The notes: generated from the sequence alone by a model not told the origin. A DNA stretch of 64,000 nt from Tardiphaga sp. vice304 (GCF_007018905.1 NZ_CP041402.1:2468001-2532000), one strand, 5' to 3'. Positions 8,526 to 17,767 are shown, counted from the stretch's first letter. A program made the numbers and translations.

Positions 8526-9287
8526 ATGTTGCCAGCCCTCGCCGCCGCCACCACCGCGATCGATGCGCTCCAGCTGCTCACCGCGGCGAAGAAGAAATCG
8601 GCGACCGGCTCCGCCACCGCCAGTTCGAAGGCGTCGAACCCGTTCGATGTCGCCAGCGCCTCGACGGCCTCGGCCACCTCCAGCGCAAAGTCGTCGACGA
8701 CCGCTTCGACCTCCGGCACGCTGTCCACCGGCACGCTGAGCGCGTTGCTCGATGCGCAGAGCGGCACGTCGTCCTCGAAAACCAAGAAAGACCCGCTGAG
8801 CCAGCTGTTCAGCCTGCTCGACGGCGATTCCAGCGGCGGTATCAGCAAGGCCGAGTTCGAGAAGAAGCTCGGCGCCGGCGGCACCAATGTCGCCAATGCC
8901 GACAAGGTATTCGCCAAGCTGGACACCGATGGCGACGGCTCGGTGAGCCAGGACGAGCTGTCGGCCAAATTGAGCAGCAAGTCCGCGGGCGCGGCCGTTG
9001 CGGCGCTGCAGGGCGGCGGTGGCGGCGGCAAGAGCGACGACAGCGCCGGCGCGACCAGCAAGACCACCATGAATGCCGACGGTACCACCACGACCTCCAC
9101 CACCTATGCCGACGGCTCGGTGGTTTCGATGACCTCGGCGCCGACTGCCAGCAGCGCGTCGTCGACGACGACGAGCAGCGCCTCGAAGGCCAGCTCGTCG
9201 TATAATTTCATCGAGCAGATGATTCAGCGCCAGGCCCAGGCGATCCAGCAGTCCAAGAATACGGCGGCGGTTTCGATCACGGCATAA
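8526..9287 (+). CDS. EF-hand calcium-binding protein
   Basis: The 253-residue protein has two EF-hand loops, DGDSSGGISKAE and DTDGDGSVSQDE, at about residues 98-145, with Asp at positions 1, 3 and 5 and an acidic last position. The rest is low-complexity Ala/Ser/Thr, including a Gly run and Thr/Ser runs, ending with a helix FIEQMIQRQAQAIQQSKN. It likely binds calcium and is probably exported or surface-linked, but no clear signal peptide is seen. The start at 8526 follows a GGAG. It is transcribed from a sigma-54 promoter, which suggests nitrogen, flagellar or stress control. Confidence 0.8.
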   Translation: MLPALAAATTAIDALQLLTAAKKKSATGSATASSKASNPFDVASASTASATSSAKSSTTASTSGTLSTGTLSALLDAQSGTSSSKTKKDPLSQLFSLLDGDSSGGISKAEFEKKLGAGGTNVANADKVFAKLDTDGDGSVSQDELSAKLSSKSAGAAVAALQGGGGGGKSDDSAGATSKTTMNADGTTTTSTTYADGSVVSMTSAPTASSASSTTTSSASKASSSYNFIEQMIQRQAQAIQQSKNTAAVSITA

Positions 9288-9300
9288 GAATAGCGATGTT

Positions 9301-10296
9301 CTAGCCGAAGCGGTCGCGCCACGCCGGCAGGGCGCCTTCGAACGGCAGCGCGGTGGCGGTGTAGACGCCGCGCGCGATGGCCCGCGCCGTAACATGGCCG
9401 GCAACCATGCCGAGTTCGGTGAGGCCGATCAAAGGATCGACCGGCTTCTCGCCGGTCGCAGCAGTGAACACGATGTCGCCGTCGAGCGGCGCGTGCACCG
9501 GGGTGATCGCGCGGGCAAAGCCGGTCTGCGCCATCATCGCCAGGCGCTGCGCCTGCGGCTTGCTGAGGATCGCGTCGGTGACGACCACCACCAGCGTGGT
9601 GTTCTCGATCGCCGAGGCGGCCGTCCCGCCCTTGACGCGCATCGCCAGCATGGCTGGCGTGAAACGCGCCGGCAGGCCGCGGTCGCCGAATTCGCTCGCC
9701 TGCTCGAACGGCGCCGACCAGAACCACGGCCCGTCCCCGATGGTGACGCTGCCGATTGCATTGACCACGGCAAGGGCCGCGACGCGCACGCCGCCGGAGG
9801 TGACCGCCGAGGCGGAGCCCAGCCCGCCCTTGAAATTCGCGGTGGTGGCGCCGAGGCCTGCGCCGACGCTGCCCAGCGCAAAGGTCTCGCCGGCGTTGGC
9901 GGCCGCGGCATAGCCGAGGTCGCGGTAGGGCGAAAAGCGGCTCCATTGCTTGTTGCCGCCGTTCAACAGGTCGAAGCACACCGCGCCCGGCACGATCGGG
10001 ATCACGGCATCGCCGATGCGGAAGCCGCGGCCCTGTTCCGCCAGCCACGCCTGCACGCCGCCGCCGGCATCGAGGCCGAAGGCGGAACCCCCCGACAGCG
10101 TGATGGCGTCGATCGCCTCCACGGTGTTGACGGGGTCGAGCAGGGTGGTGTCGCGGGTGCCGGGCCCGCCGCCGCGCACATCCATCGCCGCGACCGCCGG
10201 GCGGTCGAACAGGATCGCGGTGACGCCGGAGGCGAGCGCGGTGTCGTCGGCGTGGCCGACACGGATTCCGGCAATGTCGGTGAGGAGGTTGTGCAT
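9301..10296 (-). CDS. P1 family (DmpA-like) peptidase
   Basis: The 331-residue protein starts MHNLLTDIAGIRVGHADD and has GGGPGTRDTTLLDP, LSGGSAFGLDA and IENTTLVVVVTDA, the features of the DmpA/S58 fold. These enzymes cleave themselves before a Ser or Thr, here in the N-T-T segment, and then act as N-terminal nucleophile aminopeptidases, some on beta-amino acids. The natural substrate is not predictable. The ATG at 10296 is preceded by a short gap filled with an intergenic repeat. It converges with the EF-hand gene. Confidence 0.88.
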   Translation of the reverse strand: MHNLLTDIAGIRVGHADDTALASGVTAILFDRPAVAAMDVRGGGPGTRDTTLLDPVNTVEAIDAITLSGGSAFGLDAGGGVQAWLAEQGRGFRIGDAVIPIVPGAVCFDLLNGGNKQWSRFSPYRDLGYAAAANAGETFALGSVGAGLGATTANFKGGLGSASAVTSGGVRVAALAVVNAIGSVTIGDGPWFWSAPFEQASEFGDRGLPARFTPAMLAMRVKGGTAASAIENTTLVVVVTDAILSKPQAQRLAMMAQTGFARAITPVHAPLDGDIVFTAATGEKPVDPLIGLTELGMVAGHVTARAIARGVYTATALPFEGALPAWRDRFG

Positions 10297-10305
10297 GCTC
10301 ACTTT

Positions 10306-10486
10306 CTTCCCTCTCCCCCGCGCGAAGCTTCGCTTCGCTAGGTGGGAGAGGGTGGCTCGAACCTGCGGAGCAGGTTCGAGCCGGGTGAGGGGTATGTTCG
10401 GCACAAGCGTCGCCGCCCTGCAACCCCCCTCATCCGTCGCCGACTGCGTCGGCGCCACCTTCTCCCACAAGGGGACAAGGAAGAAG
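10306..10486. repeat. Long intergenic repeat, copy A
   Basis: The block begins TTCCCTCTCCCCCGCGCGAAG, holds GGTGGGAGAGGGTGG, GGGTGAGGGGT, CCCCCTCATCCG and CGCCACCTTCTCCCACAAG, and ends AGGAAGAAG. Copy B lies at 31019-31210 with the same order of segments and different loop sequences. Internal hairpins (GAAGCTTCGCTTC; GAACCTGC...GCAGGTTC; GACTGCGTC) vary between copies. It is a rhizobial-type repeat with no coding capacity. Confidence 0.75.
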
Positions 10487-10567
10487 TCGGAGTTCACGCG
10501 CGATCACAACGCGGAGAGGCATCGCGCGGGCCTTGCATCCGCCGCCGCGGCCGGTGCATCTAGCCGC

Positions 10568-11302
10568 ATGATTCATGATGTCTCGATCCCTGCGGCGCTG
10601 CTGGCCGGCCTGGTCAGCTTCCTGTCACCCTGCGTGCTGCCGCTGGTGCCGCCCTATCTGATCTACCTGACCGGCGCGACCATCGAGCACGTCGCCACCG
10701 ACGAGGCCGACCGTGCCTCGAAGCGCGCGGTGCTGATCTCGGCGCTGGTGTTCGTGCTCGGCTTTTCCACGGTGTTCGTGGCGCTCGGCGCCAGCGCCAG
10801 CCTGATCGGCGGCCTGGTGCGGGCGTATTCGGCGGAACTCTCGATCGCGGCCGGTATCATCATCATCCTGATGGGGCTGCACTTCCTCGGCCTGACCCGG
10901 ATCGGCCTGTTGATGCGCGAGGGGCGGCTGGCGATGGCCAAGCCAGTCGGGCTGTGGGGTGCCTATGCGATGGGGCTGGCCTTCGCGTTCGGCTGGACGC
11001 CGTGCATCGGCCCGATCCTGGCGGCGATCCTGTCGGTCGCCGCGGCCGAAGCCACCGTCACCCGCGGCGCGATGCTGCTGGCGGTGTATTCCGCCGGGCT
11101 CGGCATCCCGTTCCTGCTGGCGGCGCTGATGGTGGAGCAGTTTTCCACCCTGTTCGCCCGCATGAAGCGGCATCTGCTGCAGGTCGAGCGCGCGATGGGC
11201 GTGCTGATGGTGCTGACCGGCATCGGCTTCCTCACTGGCGCCGTCTCCAGCGCCAGCATCTGGCTGCTCGAGACCTTCCCGGCGCTGCAGAATTTCGGAT
11301 AG
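10568..11302 (+). CDS. ccdA: CcdA/DsbD-type thiol transporter
   Basis: The 244-residue membrane protein carries reductant from cytoplasmic thioredoxin to periplasmic thiol proteins, needed for c-type cytochrome maturation. Two conserved Cys lie in LSPCVLPLVPP (Cys22) and WTPCIGPIL, the paired helix motifs of the family. Six hydrophobic segments are visible. There is no thioredoxin or periplasmic domain, so this is the short CcdA form. The start at 10568 is set by the family N-terminus; upstream is only the intergenic repeat. Confidence 0.92.
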   Translation: MIHDVSIPAALLAGLVSFLSPCVLPLVPPYLIYLTGATIEHVATDEADRASKRAVLISALVFVLGFSTVFVALGASASLIGGLVRAYSAELSIAAGIIIILMGLHFLGLTRIGLLMREGRLAMAKPVGLWGAYAMGLAFAFGWTPCIGPILAAILSVAAAEATVTRGAMLLAVYSAGLGIPFLLAALMVEQFSTLFARMKRHLLQVERAMGVLMVLTGIGFLTGAVSSASIWLLETFPALQNFG

Positions 11303-11436
11303 CGGCTCTGTTTTACCCTCCCGCTCCAGGGGAGGGTGAGAACGCCACGCTATTTCTCATTCGCCCCGATGGCACCGCCGCCACACCCGGCCAAAATCCC
11401 CTTTCGCAACGCATCAGATTATTGACTTCTCAAGAG

Positions 11437-11452
11437 GTGAGTGCTTACTCAC
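11437..11452. promoter_or_regulatory. Inverted repeat, likely TetR operator
   Basis: GTGAGT-GCTT-ACTCAC is a perfect inverted repeat with a four-base spacer. It ends four bases before the tetR ATG and lies nine bases after a TTGACT (11422-11427) that can serve as -35. The repressor would block its own operon by sitting on the promoter. The sequence is typical of TetR efflux operators. Confidence 0.7.
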
Positions 11453-11456
11453 AACT

Positions 11457-12158
11457 ATGAGTACCTTGCGAATGACCCATGATCTCCGGCGGGAGCTGAT
11501 CCTGAATGCCGCGAAGCGTTGCTTTGCGCGGCACGGTTTCGCCGGCACGACCACCAAGAGCGTGGCCGCGGCGGCTTCGATTTCAGAAGGTCTGCTGTTC
11601 AAGCATTTCCCGACCAAATCGGCGCTGTACGCCGAAATCCTCGCCGAGGAATGCGAGGCCGATCCGGGCCTGCACAAGCTGCTCGGCCTGCCACCGTCCA
11701 CCGAGACGCTGGTGATCCTGATTCGCGGCATGGTCGGGCATTTCATGGCATTGCCCGCCGCGCCCGAGCAGGAGGACGCCCAGCGGATGCGGCTGATGTT
11801 CATCAGCCTGCTGAATGACGGCGAGTTTGCCCAGTTGTTGTTCGAGAAGGTCGGTTCATTGATCGGCGGGGCCTTTGCCGCCTCGCTGGACCGGGCGATC
11901 GCACAGGGCGACGCCAGTCCGGTCGGCCAGGCGCCGGTTCATCTGTTCTGGTTCGCGCACCACACCGCGATGATGGCGGCGCTGTCGAGGCTTCCCCCGG
12001 TTCCCGCTTTGCCCTATGGCAACGATCCCGGTCTGGAACGGCAATTATGCGAATTCATCCTTCGCGGCATTGGCCTGACCCAGGCGGCGATCGCCCGATA
12101 TATCGACCAAGACATTTCGCCGGACCTGCTGCCCGCGGCAACGACAGAGAGCGCCTGA
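11457..12158 (+). CDS. TetR family repressor of RND efflux operon
   Basis: The N-terminal helix-turn-helix reads AAKRCFARHGFAGTTTKSVAAAASISEGLLFKHFPTKSAL (about 20-60), typical of TetR. The C-terminal ligand domain is family-specific. It starts at an ATG at 11457 (an ATG at 11472 is also possible), has 233 residues, and its stop is one base before the adaptor ATG. The operator palindrome just upstream and the RND genes just downstream point to a local repressor of an efflux pump. The inducer is unknown. Confidence 0.92.
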   Translation: MSTLRMTHDLRRELILNAAKRCFARHGFAGTTTKSVAAAASISEGLLFKHFPTKSALYAEILAEECEADPGLHKLLGLPPSTETLVILIRGMVGHFMALPAAPEQEDAQRMRLMFISLLNDGEFAQLLFEKVGSLIGGAFAASLDRAIAQGDASPVGQAPVHLFWFAHHTAMMAALSRLPPVPALPYGNDPGLERQLCEFILRGIGLTQAAIARYIDQDISPDLLPAATTESA

Positions 12159-12159
12159 C

Positions 12160-13353
12160 ATGACCCTTGCAAGCGAAGCCAGCGCGGCGCCCCGCGCCGG
12201 TGGCGAGAAACCCCGGCCGCGGCCGGTCCGGATGGTGAAATGGTTCATCATCGTCGGCATCCTGCTCGGGCTGCTGGTGACCGCCATCGTCGGCTTCAAC
12301 TATATTCGCGCCAACGCCATCAAGAACTTCTTCGCCACCATGAAGCCGCCGCCGACCAACGTCACGGTGGCCGAGGCCAAGTCCGAAGTGATCCCGAACC
12401 TGCTCAATGCGGTCGGCGATCTCGCCGCCGTGCACCAGGTTAACGTCACCTCCGACGTCAACGGCCGCGTCACCCAGATCATGTTCCAGGCCGGCTCGAC
12501 GGTGAAGGCCGGCACGCCGCTGGTGCAATTGTTCGACGCGCCGGAGCAGGGCGACCTTGCCTCCTTCAAGGCGCAGGCCAAGGTGGCGGAATTGAATCTC
12601 GACCGCGCCAAGCAGTTGGCGTCGCGGCAGTTCGGGCCGCAGGCCACCGTCGATACCGCGCAAGCGGCGTTCGACCAGGCCCAGGCCGGCATCTCGCGCA
12701 CCGAAGCGGTGATCTCGCAGAAGCTGGTCCGCGCGGCGTTCGATGGCGACCTCGGTGTCCGCCGCGTCGAAGTCGGGCAGTATCTCACGGCCGGCACCCA
12801 GATCGTCACGCTGACCGATCTGTCGGCGGTCTATGCCAATTTCACCGTGACCGAGAAGGATTCCGGCACGCTCAAGGTCGGCCAGACCGTTCGCATCACG
12901 GTCGATGCCTATCCGGGCCGCAAGTTCGAAGGCAAGCTGACCACCATCGAGCCGCAGATCGCCGCCGAGACCCGCAACATCCGCGTCCAGGCGACGATCC
13001 AGAACCCGGAAAAGATCCTGAAGCCCGGCATGTTCGCGACCACCACGGTGGTGCTGCCCGACAAGCCGGCCGTGATCACGGTGCCGGAGACCGCGGTCGA
13101 TTACACGCTGTATGGCGACAGCGTCTATCTGATTACCGAGAAGAAAGCGGACGACGGCAAGACCAGCCTGACTGCGGTACGCACCTTCGTGCAGACCAGC
13201 GACCGGTCCAACGGCCGCGCCGTGATCGTGCGCGGCCTCAAGGCCGGCGACCGGGTGGTGCAGGTCGGCCAGCTCAAATTGCAGTCCGGCGTGGCGGTGG
13301 CGATCTCGCCCGATCCCGCGCCGCAGATCCCGGCGAAGGCGCCGCTGAACTAA
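12160..13353 (+). CDS. RND efflux periplasmic adaptor
   Basis: The 397-residue protein has an N-terminal membrane anchor (about 27-48, WFIIVGILLGLLVTAIVGF), a lipoyl-like half NGRVTQIMFQAGSTVKAGTPL, a helical hairpin, the second half VRAAFDGDLGVRRVEVGQYL and a beta-barrel KVGQTVRITVDAYPG. It links the inner membrane pump to an outer-membrane channel. It starts one base after tetR, so translation is coupled. The pump gene follows after about 345 bases that contain a repeat. Confidence 0.92.
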   Translation: MTLASEASAAPRAGGEKPRPRPVRMVKWFIIVGILLGLLVTAIVGFNYIRANAIKNFFATMKPPPTNVTVAEAKSEVIPNLLNAVGDLAAVHQVNVTSDVNGRVTQIMFQAGSTVKAGTPLVQLFDAPEQGDLASFKAQAKVAELNLDRAKQLASRQFGPQATVDTAQAAFDQAQAGISRTEAVISQKLVRAAFDGDLGVRRVEVGQYLTAGTQIVTLTDLSAVYANFTVTEKDSGTLKVGQTVRITVDAYPGRKFEGKLTTIEPQIAAETRNIRVQATIQNPEKILKPGMFATTTVVLPDKPAVITVPETAVDYTLYGDSVYLITEKKADDGKTSLTAVRTFVQTSDRSNGRAVIVRGLKAGDRVVQVGQLKLQSGVAVAISPDPAPQIPAKAPLN

Positions 13354-13698
13354 CGTTGACGTTGAACCGAAGTGTTCTGCGTTGCCGAAGCCGCGTCCGA
13401 GGTAAACCTCTCCCCACCGGGGAGAGGTCGACCGGCGAAGCCGGGCGGGTGAGGGGGCTCAGCGCCATCGACAGGCCGGTGCCCCCTCACCCGAAGCCTC
13501 GCTGACGCGAGGCTCCGACCTCTCCCCGGTGGGCAGAGGTGAAGAGGCGCAGGTGGCAGGTTTCGATCGAAACGAAATCGATCGCGTTTGGGACGATGAC
13601 GGATTGCAGCAAGCGCGATCCGTTTTGATAGAGACGAACCAATTTCTCGCATCTGCGCGGCCTCGTTCGGCGCGCGGTGCCGCCGACGGAGCGCTGCG
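13354..13698. repeat. Gap with palindromic repeat between adaptor and pump genes
   Basis: The gap holds ACCTCTCCCC (13406) facing GGGGAGAGGT (13428), then GGGTGAGGGGGC, CCCCTCACCC and, near 13515-13543, a second ACCTCTCCCC...CAGAGGT pair. These form a nested rhizobial repeat. No coding frame of note is seen in the rest. The RNA hairpins may lower or fine-tune pump expression relative to the adaptor. Confidence 0.7.
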
Positions 13699-16600
13699 AT
13701 GACCTTTACCGATATCTTCATCAAGCGGCCGGTGCTGGCGGTGGTGGTCAGCCTGTTGATCCTGCTGATCGGCTTCAAGGCGGCGACGTCGCTGCCGATC
13801 CGGCAATATCCGAAACTGTCGAACACCGTGATCACCATCACCACGGTGTATCCCGGCGCGTCGCCGGACCTGATGCAGGGCTTCATCACCACGCCGATCG
13901 AGCAGGCCGTCGCCGCCGCCGAGGGCCTCGACTACATGACCTCGGCCTCGACCCAGGGCCAGAGCCTGATCTCGGTCTACATCAAGCTCAACAACGACCC
14001 CAACGCCGCGCTCACCGAAGTGCTGTCGAAGGTCAATTCGGTCAAATATCTGATCCCGCGCGAGGCCAACGACCCGGTGATCGTGAAATCGACCGGCACC
14101 ACCACGGCCGTGATGTATCTCGGCTTCTCCAGCGAGGAACTGTCGGGCTCGGCGATCTCCGACTATCTGACGCGCGCGGTGCAGCCGGTGCTCTCCACGG
14201 TCGACGGCGTGGCCTCGGCCGACATCCTCGGCGGCCAGACCTTCGCGATGCGGCTGTGGCTCGACCCGCTGCGCATGCAGGGCCGCGGCGTGTCGCCGGA
14301 TGACGTCACGGCGGCGATCCGCGCCAACAACTTCCAGTCGGCGGCGGGCCAGACCAAGGGCTACTACATCGTCTCCAACGTCACCGCCAATACCGACCTG
14401 CAGAACGTCGACCAGTTCAAGCGGATGATCGTGAAGGCCAAGGACGGTGGCTTCGTTCGCATGGAAGACATCGCGACCGTCGAACTGGCGGCGCAGAGCT
14501 CGGATGCCAGCGTCGCGTTCAACGGCGAGCGCGCCATCTTCATCGGTGTGCAGTCGACCCCGCAGGGCAACCCGCTGAACATCGTTAAGGGCGTGCGCGC
14601 GCTGTTCCCGGAACTGGAGCGCAGCCTGCCGCCGTCGCTGAAGATGAAGGTGGCCTATGATTCGACGAAGTTCATCACCTCGTCGATCAACGAGGTGCAG
14701 AACACGCTGATCGAGGCGGTGGTCATCGTGATCGTGGTGATCTTCCTGTTCCTGGCGTCGTTCCGCTCGGTGATCATCCCGGTGGTGACGATCCCGCTGT
14801 CGCTGATCGGCGTCTGCAGCCTGATGCTGGTGATGGGCTTCTCCATCAACATGCTGACGCTGCTGGCGATGGTGCTGGCGATCGGCCTCGTCGTCGACGA
14901 CGCCATCGTGGTGGTGGAGAACATCCACCGCCATCTGGAGGAGGGCAAGTCGCCGGTGCAGGCGTCGCTGGAAGGCGCGCGCGAGATCGTCGGTCCGGTG
15001 ATCTCGATGACCATCACGCTGGCGGCGGTGTATGCGCCGATCGGCTTCCTCAGCGGCCTGACCGGCGCGCTGTTCCGCGAATTCGCCTTCACGCTGGCGG
15101 GCTCGGTGATCGTGTCCGGCGTGATCGCGCTGACGCTGTCGCCGATGATGTGCTCGGTGCTCTTGAAGCAGGAAGAGGCCGGCTGGTTCGCCAGGAAGGT
15201 CGATCGCGTGTTCGGCGCCACCACGCGCTGGTATGGCCGGCAGCTCGATCGCTCGCTCGACTACCGGCCGATCACCGCTTTGTTTGCGGTGGTGATCCTG
15301 GGCCTGGTCGGCTTCATGTATGTCAACACCTCCAAGGAACTGGCGCCCGAGGAGGATCAGGGCATCCTGTTCGCCGTCACCAAGGCGCCGAAATACGCCA
15401 ACATCGATTACGCCAATTTCTACAGCGACAAGATGGACAAGGTTTTCCAGAAGTTTCCGGAAACCGATCTGCGCTTTATCATCAACGGCACCAACGGCCC
15501 CTCCAACGGCATCGCCGGCATGGCGTTGACGCCGTGGGACGAGCGCACGCGTTCCTCGACCAAATTGAAGCCGCTGGTGCAGGCCGAGCTCAGCAAGATC
15601 GAGGGCACCAGCGTGTTCGCCTTCAACCTGCCGGCGCTGCCGGGCGGCCCGGGCGGCCTGCCGATCCAGATGGTCATCAACTCCACCAACGGCTTCCAGT
15701 CGGTCTATGAGGAGATGAACAAGCTGAAGGCCACCGCGCGCAAGAGCGGGCTGTTCATCGTCGCCGACAGTGACCTCGACTACAACCAGCCGGTGGTCCG
15801 GGTGAAGATCGACCGCAACAAGGCCAATGATCTCGGCATCACCATGGCCTCGATCGGCAGCACGCTGTCGACGCTGCTCGGCGGCAACTACACCAACCGC
15901 TTCAACCTCGAGGGTCGTTCCTACCAGGTGATCCCGCAGGTGCCGCGCGCGATGCGGATCTCGCAGGATTCGCTGTCGAACTATTACGTGCCGACATCGA
16001 CCGGCCAGCAGGTGCCGCTGTCGACGCTGGTGACGGTGGAGACCGCCACCAACCCGAACGCGCTGTCGCACTACAACCAGCTCAATTCGGCGACCTTCCA
16101 GGCCGTGCCGATGCCGGGCGTCACGGTCGGCGCCGCGGTCGACTTCCTGGAGAACGCCGCCAAGCAGCTGCCGTCGGGCTTCAACCATGACTACCTCGCC
16201 GACAGCCGGCAATATGTGCAGGAAGGCAACCAGCTCGCGATTGCCTTCGGCTTCGCGCTGATCATCATCTTCCTGGTGCTGGCCGCGCAGTTCGAGAGCC
16301 TGCGCGATCCCCTGGTCATCATGATCTCGGTGCCGATGGCGATCTCGGGGGCGCTGATGCCGCTGTTCTTCGGTCTCGCCACGATCAACATCTACACCCA
16401 GGTCGGCTTGCTGACGCTGGTCGGGCTGATCTCCAAGCACGGCATCCTGATGGTGGAGTTCGCCAACGAGCTGCAGCTCAAGGAAGGGCTCGACAAGCGT
16501 TCGGCGATCGAGATGTCGGCGCGCGTGCGGCTGCGGCCGATCCTGATGACGACGGCGGCGATGGTGGCCGGCCTGTTGCCGCTGCTGACTGCTGCGGGTG

Positions 16601-16803
16601 CGGGCGCAGCCAGCCGGTACTCGATCGGCCTCGTCGTGGTGTCCGGCATGATGATCGGAACGCTGTTCACGCTGTTCGTGCTGCCCGCGGTCTATGTCGC
16701 GATCGCCACCGACCATCGCGCCAGCCGCGAGACCAGGCGTGCTAAGGAGATCGAAGAGTTCGACATGCACGACCACGCCGCCCCGGCGCTGCGCCCGACC
16801 TGA
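13699..16803 (+). CDS. RND efflux pump, HAE1 type
   Basis: The 1034-residue inner membrane protein exports hydrophobic or amphiphilic compounds using the proton gradient. Helix 4 has the Asp pair D400-D401 in LVVDDAIVVVENIHRHLEEG, and helix 10 has LISKHGILMVEFAN with the conserved Lys, as in AcrB/MexB. It starts MTFTDIFIKRPVLA, the usual N-terminus. Two large periplasmic loops and 12 membrane helices are evident. The acid pair separates it from the metal-type pump at 27881. No outer-membrane gene lies nearby; the TolC-like gene at 35409 may serve. Confidence 0.95.
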   Translation: MTFTDIFIKRPVLAVVVSLLILLIGFKAATSLPIRQYPKLSNTVITITTVYPGASPDLMQGFITTPIEQAVAAAEGLDYMTSASTQGQSLISVYIKLNNDPNAALTEVLSKVNSVKYLIPREANDPVIVKSTGTTTAVMYLGFSSEELSGSAISDYLTRAVQPVLSTVDGVASADILGGQTFAMRLWLDPLRMQGRGVSPDDVTAAIRANNFQSAAGQTKGYYIVSNVTANTDLQNVDQFKRMIVKAKDGGFVRMEDIATVELAAQSSDASVAFNGERAIFIGVQSTPQGNPLNIVKGVRALFPELERSLPPSLKMKVAYDSTKFITSSINEVQNTLIEAVVIVIVVIFLFLASFRSVIIPVVTIPLSLIGVCSLMLVMGFSINMLTLLAMVLAIGLVVDDAIVVVENIHRHLEEGKSPVQASLEGAREIVGPVISMTITLAAVYAPIGFLSGLTGALFREFAFTLAGSVIVSGVIALTLSPMMCSVLLKQEEAGWFARKVDRVFGATTRWYGRQLDRSLDYRPITALFAVVILGLVGFMYVNTSKELAPEEDQGILFAVTKAPKYANIDYANFYSDKMDKVFQKFPETDLRFIINGTNGPSNGIAGMALTPWDERTRSSTKLKPLVQAELSKIEGTSVFAFNLPALPGGPGGLPIQMVINSTNGFQSVYEEMNKLKATARKSGLFIVADSDLDYNQPVVRVKIDRNKANDLGITMASIGSTLSTLLGGNYTNRFNLEGRSYQVIPQVPRAMRISQDSLSNYYVPTSTGQQVPLSTLVTVETATNPNALSHYNQLNSATFQAVPMPGVTVGAAVDFLENAAKQLPSGFNHDYLADSRQYVQEGNQLAIAFGFALIIIFLVLAAQFESLRDPLVIMISVPMAISGALMPLFFGLATINIYTQVGLLTLVGLISKHGILMVEFANELQLKEGLDKRSAIEMSARVRLRPILMTTAAMVAGLLPLLTAAGAGAASRYSIGLVVVSGMMIGTLFTLFVLPAVYVAIATDHRASRETRRAKEIEEFDMHDHAAPALRPT

Positions 16804-16814
16804 GCGCCGCGCTT

Positions 16815-16839
16815 CACCTCTCCCCGACGGGGAGAGGTG
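16815..16839. terminator. Hairpin after RND pump gene
   Basis: CACCTCTCCCC-GAC-GGGGAGAGGTG is a perfect 11-bp stem with a 3-base loop, 12 bases after the pump stop. It belongs to the same repeat family as the block at 13406. With no T-run it would be a weak intrinsic terminator or a 3' end stabiliser. Confidence 0.5.
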
Positions 16840-16869
16840 AAGACCGCATTGACTCTGGAGTACTTTCTC

Positions 16870-17619
16870 ATGACGCGTGACTTCGCCGCCGGCAACTACC
16901 GCTATCTTCCGGCGGGTTTCCAGTTCTCCAGCGGGGTCGCCGCCGATCCGGATTTCGAGATCGAGCGCGTCCGCTTCGACAAGCCTGTGGCGCTGGCTGA
17001 CGGCTTCTCGCTGATAGCCGATCATATCCTGGGCGCGGGGCGTCCGCTCACCGCGCTGTGCGCCTGCGAGCTGCGTTCGCCGGCCGCGCTCGACGGCGAC
17101 GGGTTTCGCGATTTCAACCGGCATTACGTCAAGACGCTGGTGGAGTGGGAAATTTATGACGGCTCGAGCGAGAACAATCCGGTGGCGCGCAGCAATGTCT
17201 GCCCGGAGATCGATCCACCCGCGGAGCCGTCCTTCTATGCCTTTTCCTTTACGCGGCCGGCACTGGGGGCGAGCCCGACCTGCGTGATCGCCGGCAGCGG
17301 CGAGTCGCGCGGCGGCGACGGCGGCTATCCCGAGCGCCTGGTGCGCTACCGCGATATGAGCCCGGACGGATTTCGCGAGAAGGTCACCTTCACAATGGCC
17401 GAGATTCTGGCGCGGCTGTCGGCGCTCGGCTTCGGCTGGAACGACGTTACCGGCACGCAGGTCTACACCGTGCATGATTTCCACGCGCTCGCCGCCGACG
17501 AACTGGTCCGCCTCGGCGCTGCGCGTGCCGGCCTGACCTGGCACTATGCGCGTCCGCCGGTGGTGGACATGGAATTCGAGGTCGATGCACGGCGCGTGAT
17601 GCGGGAGATGGTGATCTAA
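16870..17619 (+). CDS. CnbZ-like (2-aminomuconate deaminase-type) protein
   Basis: The 249-residue protein reads F-x-AGNYRYLPAGFQFSSGVA at the start, LTALCACELRSPA, NPVARSNVCPE, FYAFSFT, TCVIAGSGE, VTGTQVYTVHDFH and RAGLTWHYARPPV. This matches my recollection of CnbZ, the 2-amino-5-chloromuconate deaminase, a relative of the RidA fold. The reaction in this organism is unknown and no other aromatic ring-cleavage genes are in the window. The start at 16870 follows GGAG; an ATG at 16837 overlaps the hairpin. It stands alone between two repeats. Confidence 0.65.
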   Translation: MTRDFAAGNYRYLPAGFQFSSGVAADPDFEIERVRFDKPVALADGFSLIADHILGAGRPLTALCACELRSPAALDGDGFRDFNRHYVKTLVEWEIYDGSSENNPVARSNVCPEIDPPAEPSFYAFSFTRPALGASPTCVIAGSGESRGGDGGYPERLVRYRDMSPDGFREKVTFTMAEILARLSALGFGWNDVTGTQVYTVHDFHALAADELVRLGAARAGLTWHYARPPVVDMEFEVDARRVMREMVI

Positions 17620-17644
17620 GGCTCTTAGCTCGAACGCCTCTGTT

Positions 17645-17767
17645 GTCGTCCCCGCGAAAGCGGGGACCCATAGCCTCCGTCCGCAGTGAGGCGACACGCC
17701 GTTTGCCACAACGATCTCTCGCTTCATATCGACAGCGTGTATGGGTCCCGGCGTTCGCCGGGACGAC
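17645..17767. repeat. Inverted GTCGTCCC repeat
   Basis: The left end GTCGTCCCCGCGAAAGCGG and the right end GGGTCCCGGCGTTCGCCGGG, then ACGAC, face each other, each with its own short hairpin. A closely related block lies at 62300-62414. It separates the CnbZ-like gene from the convergent udgX gene. Confidence 0.7.
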
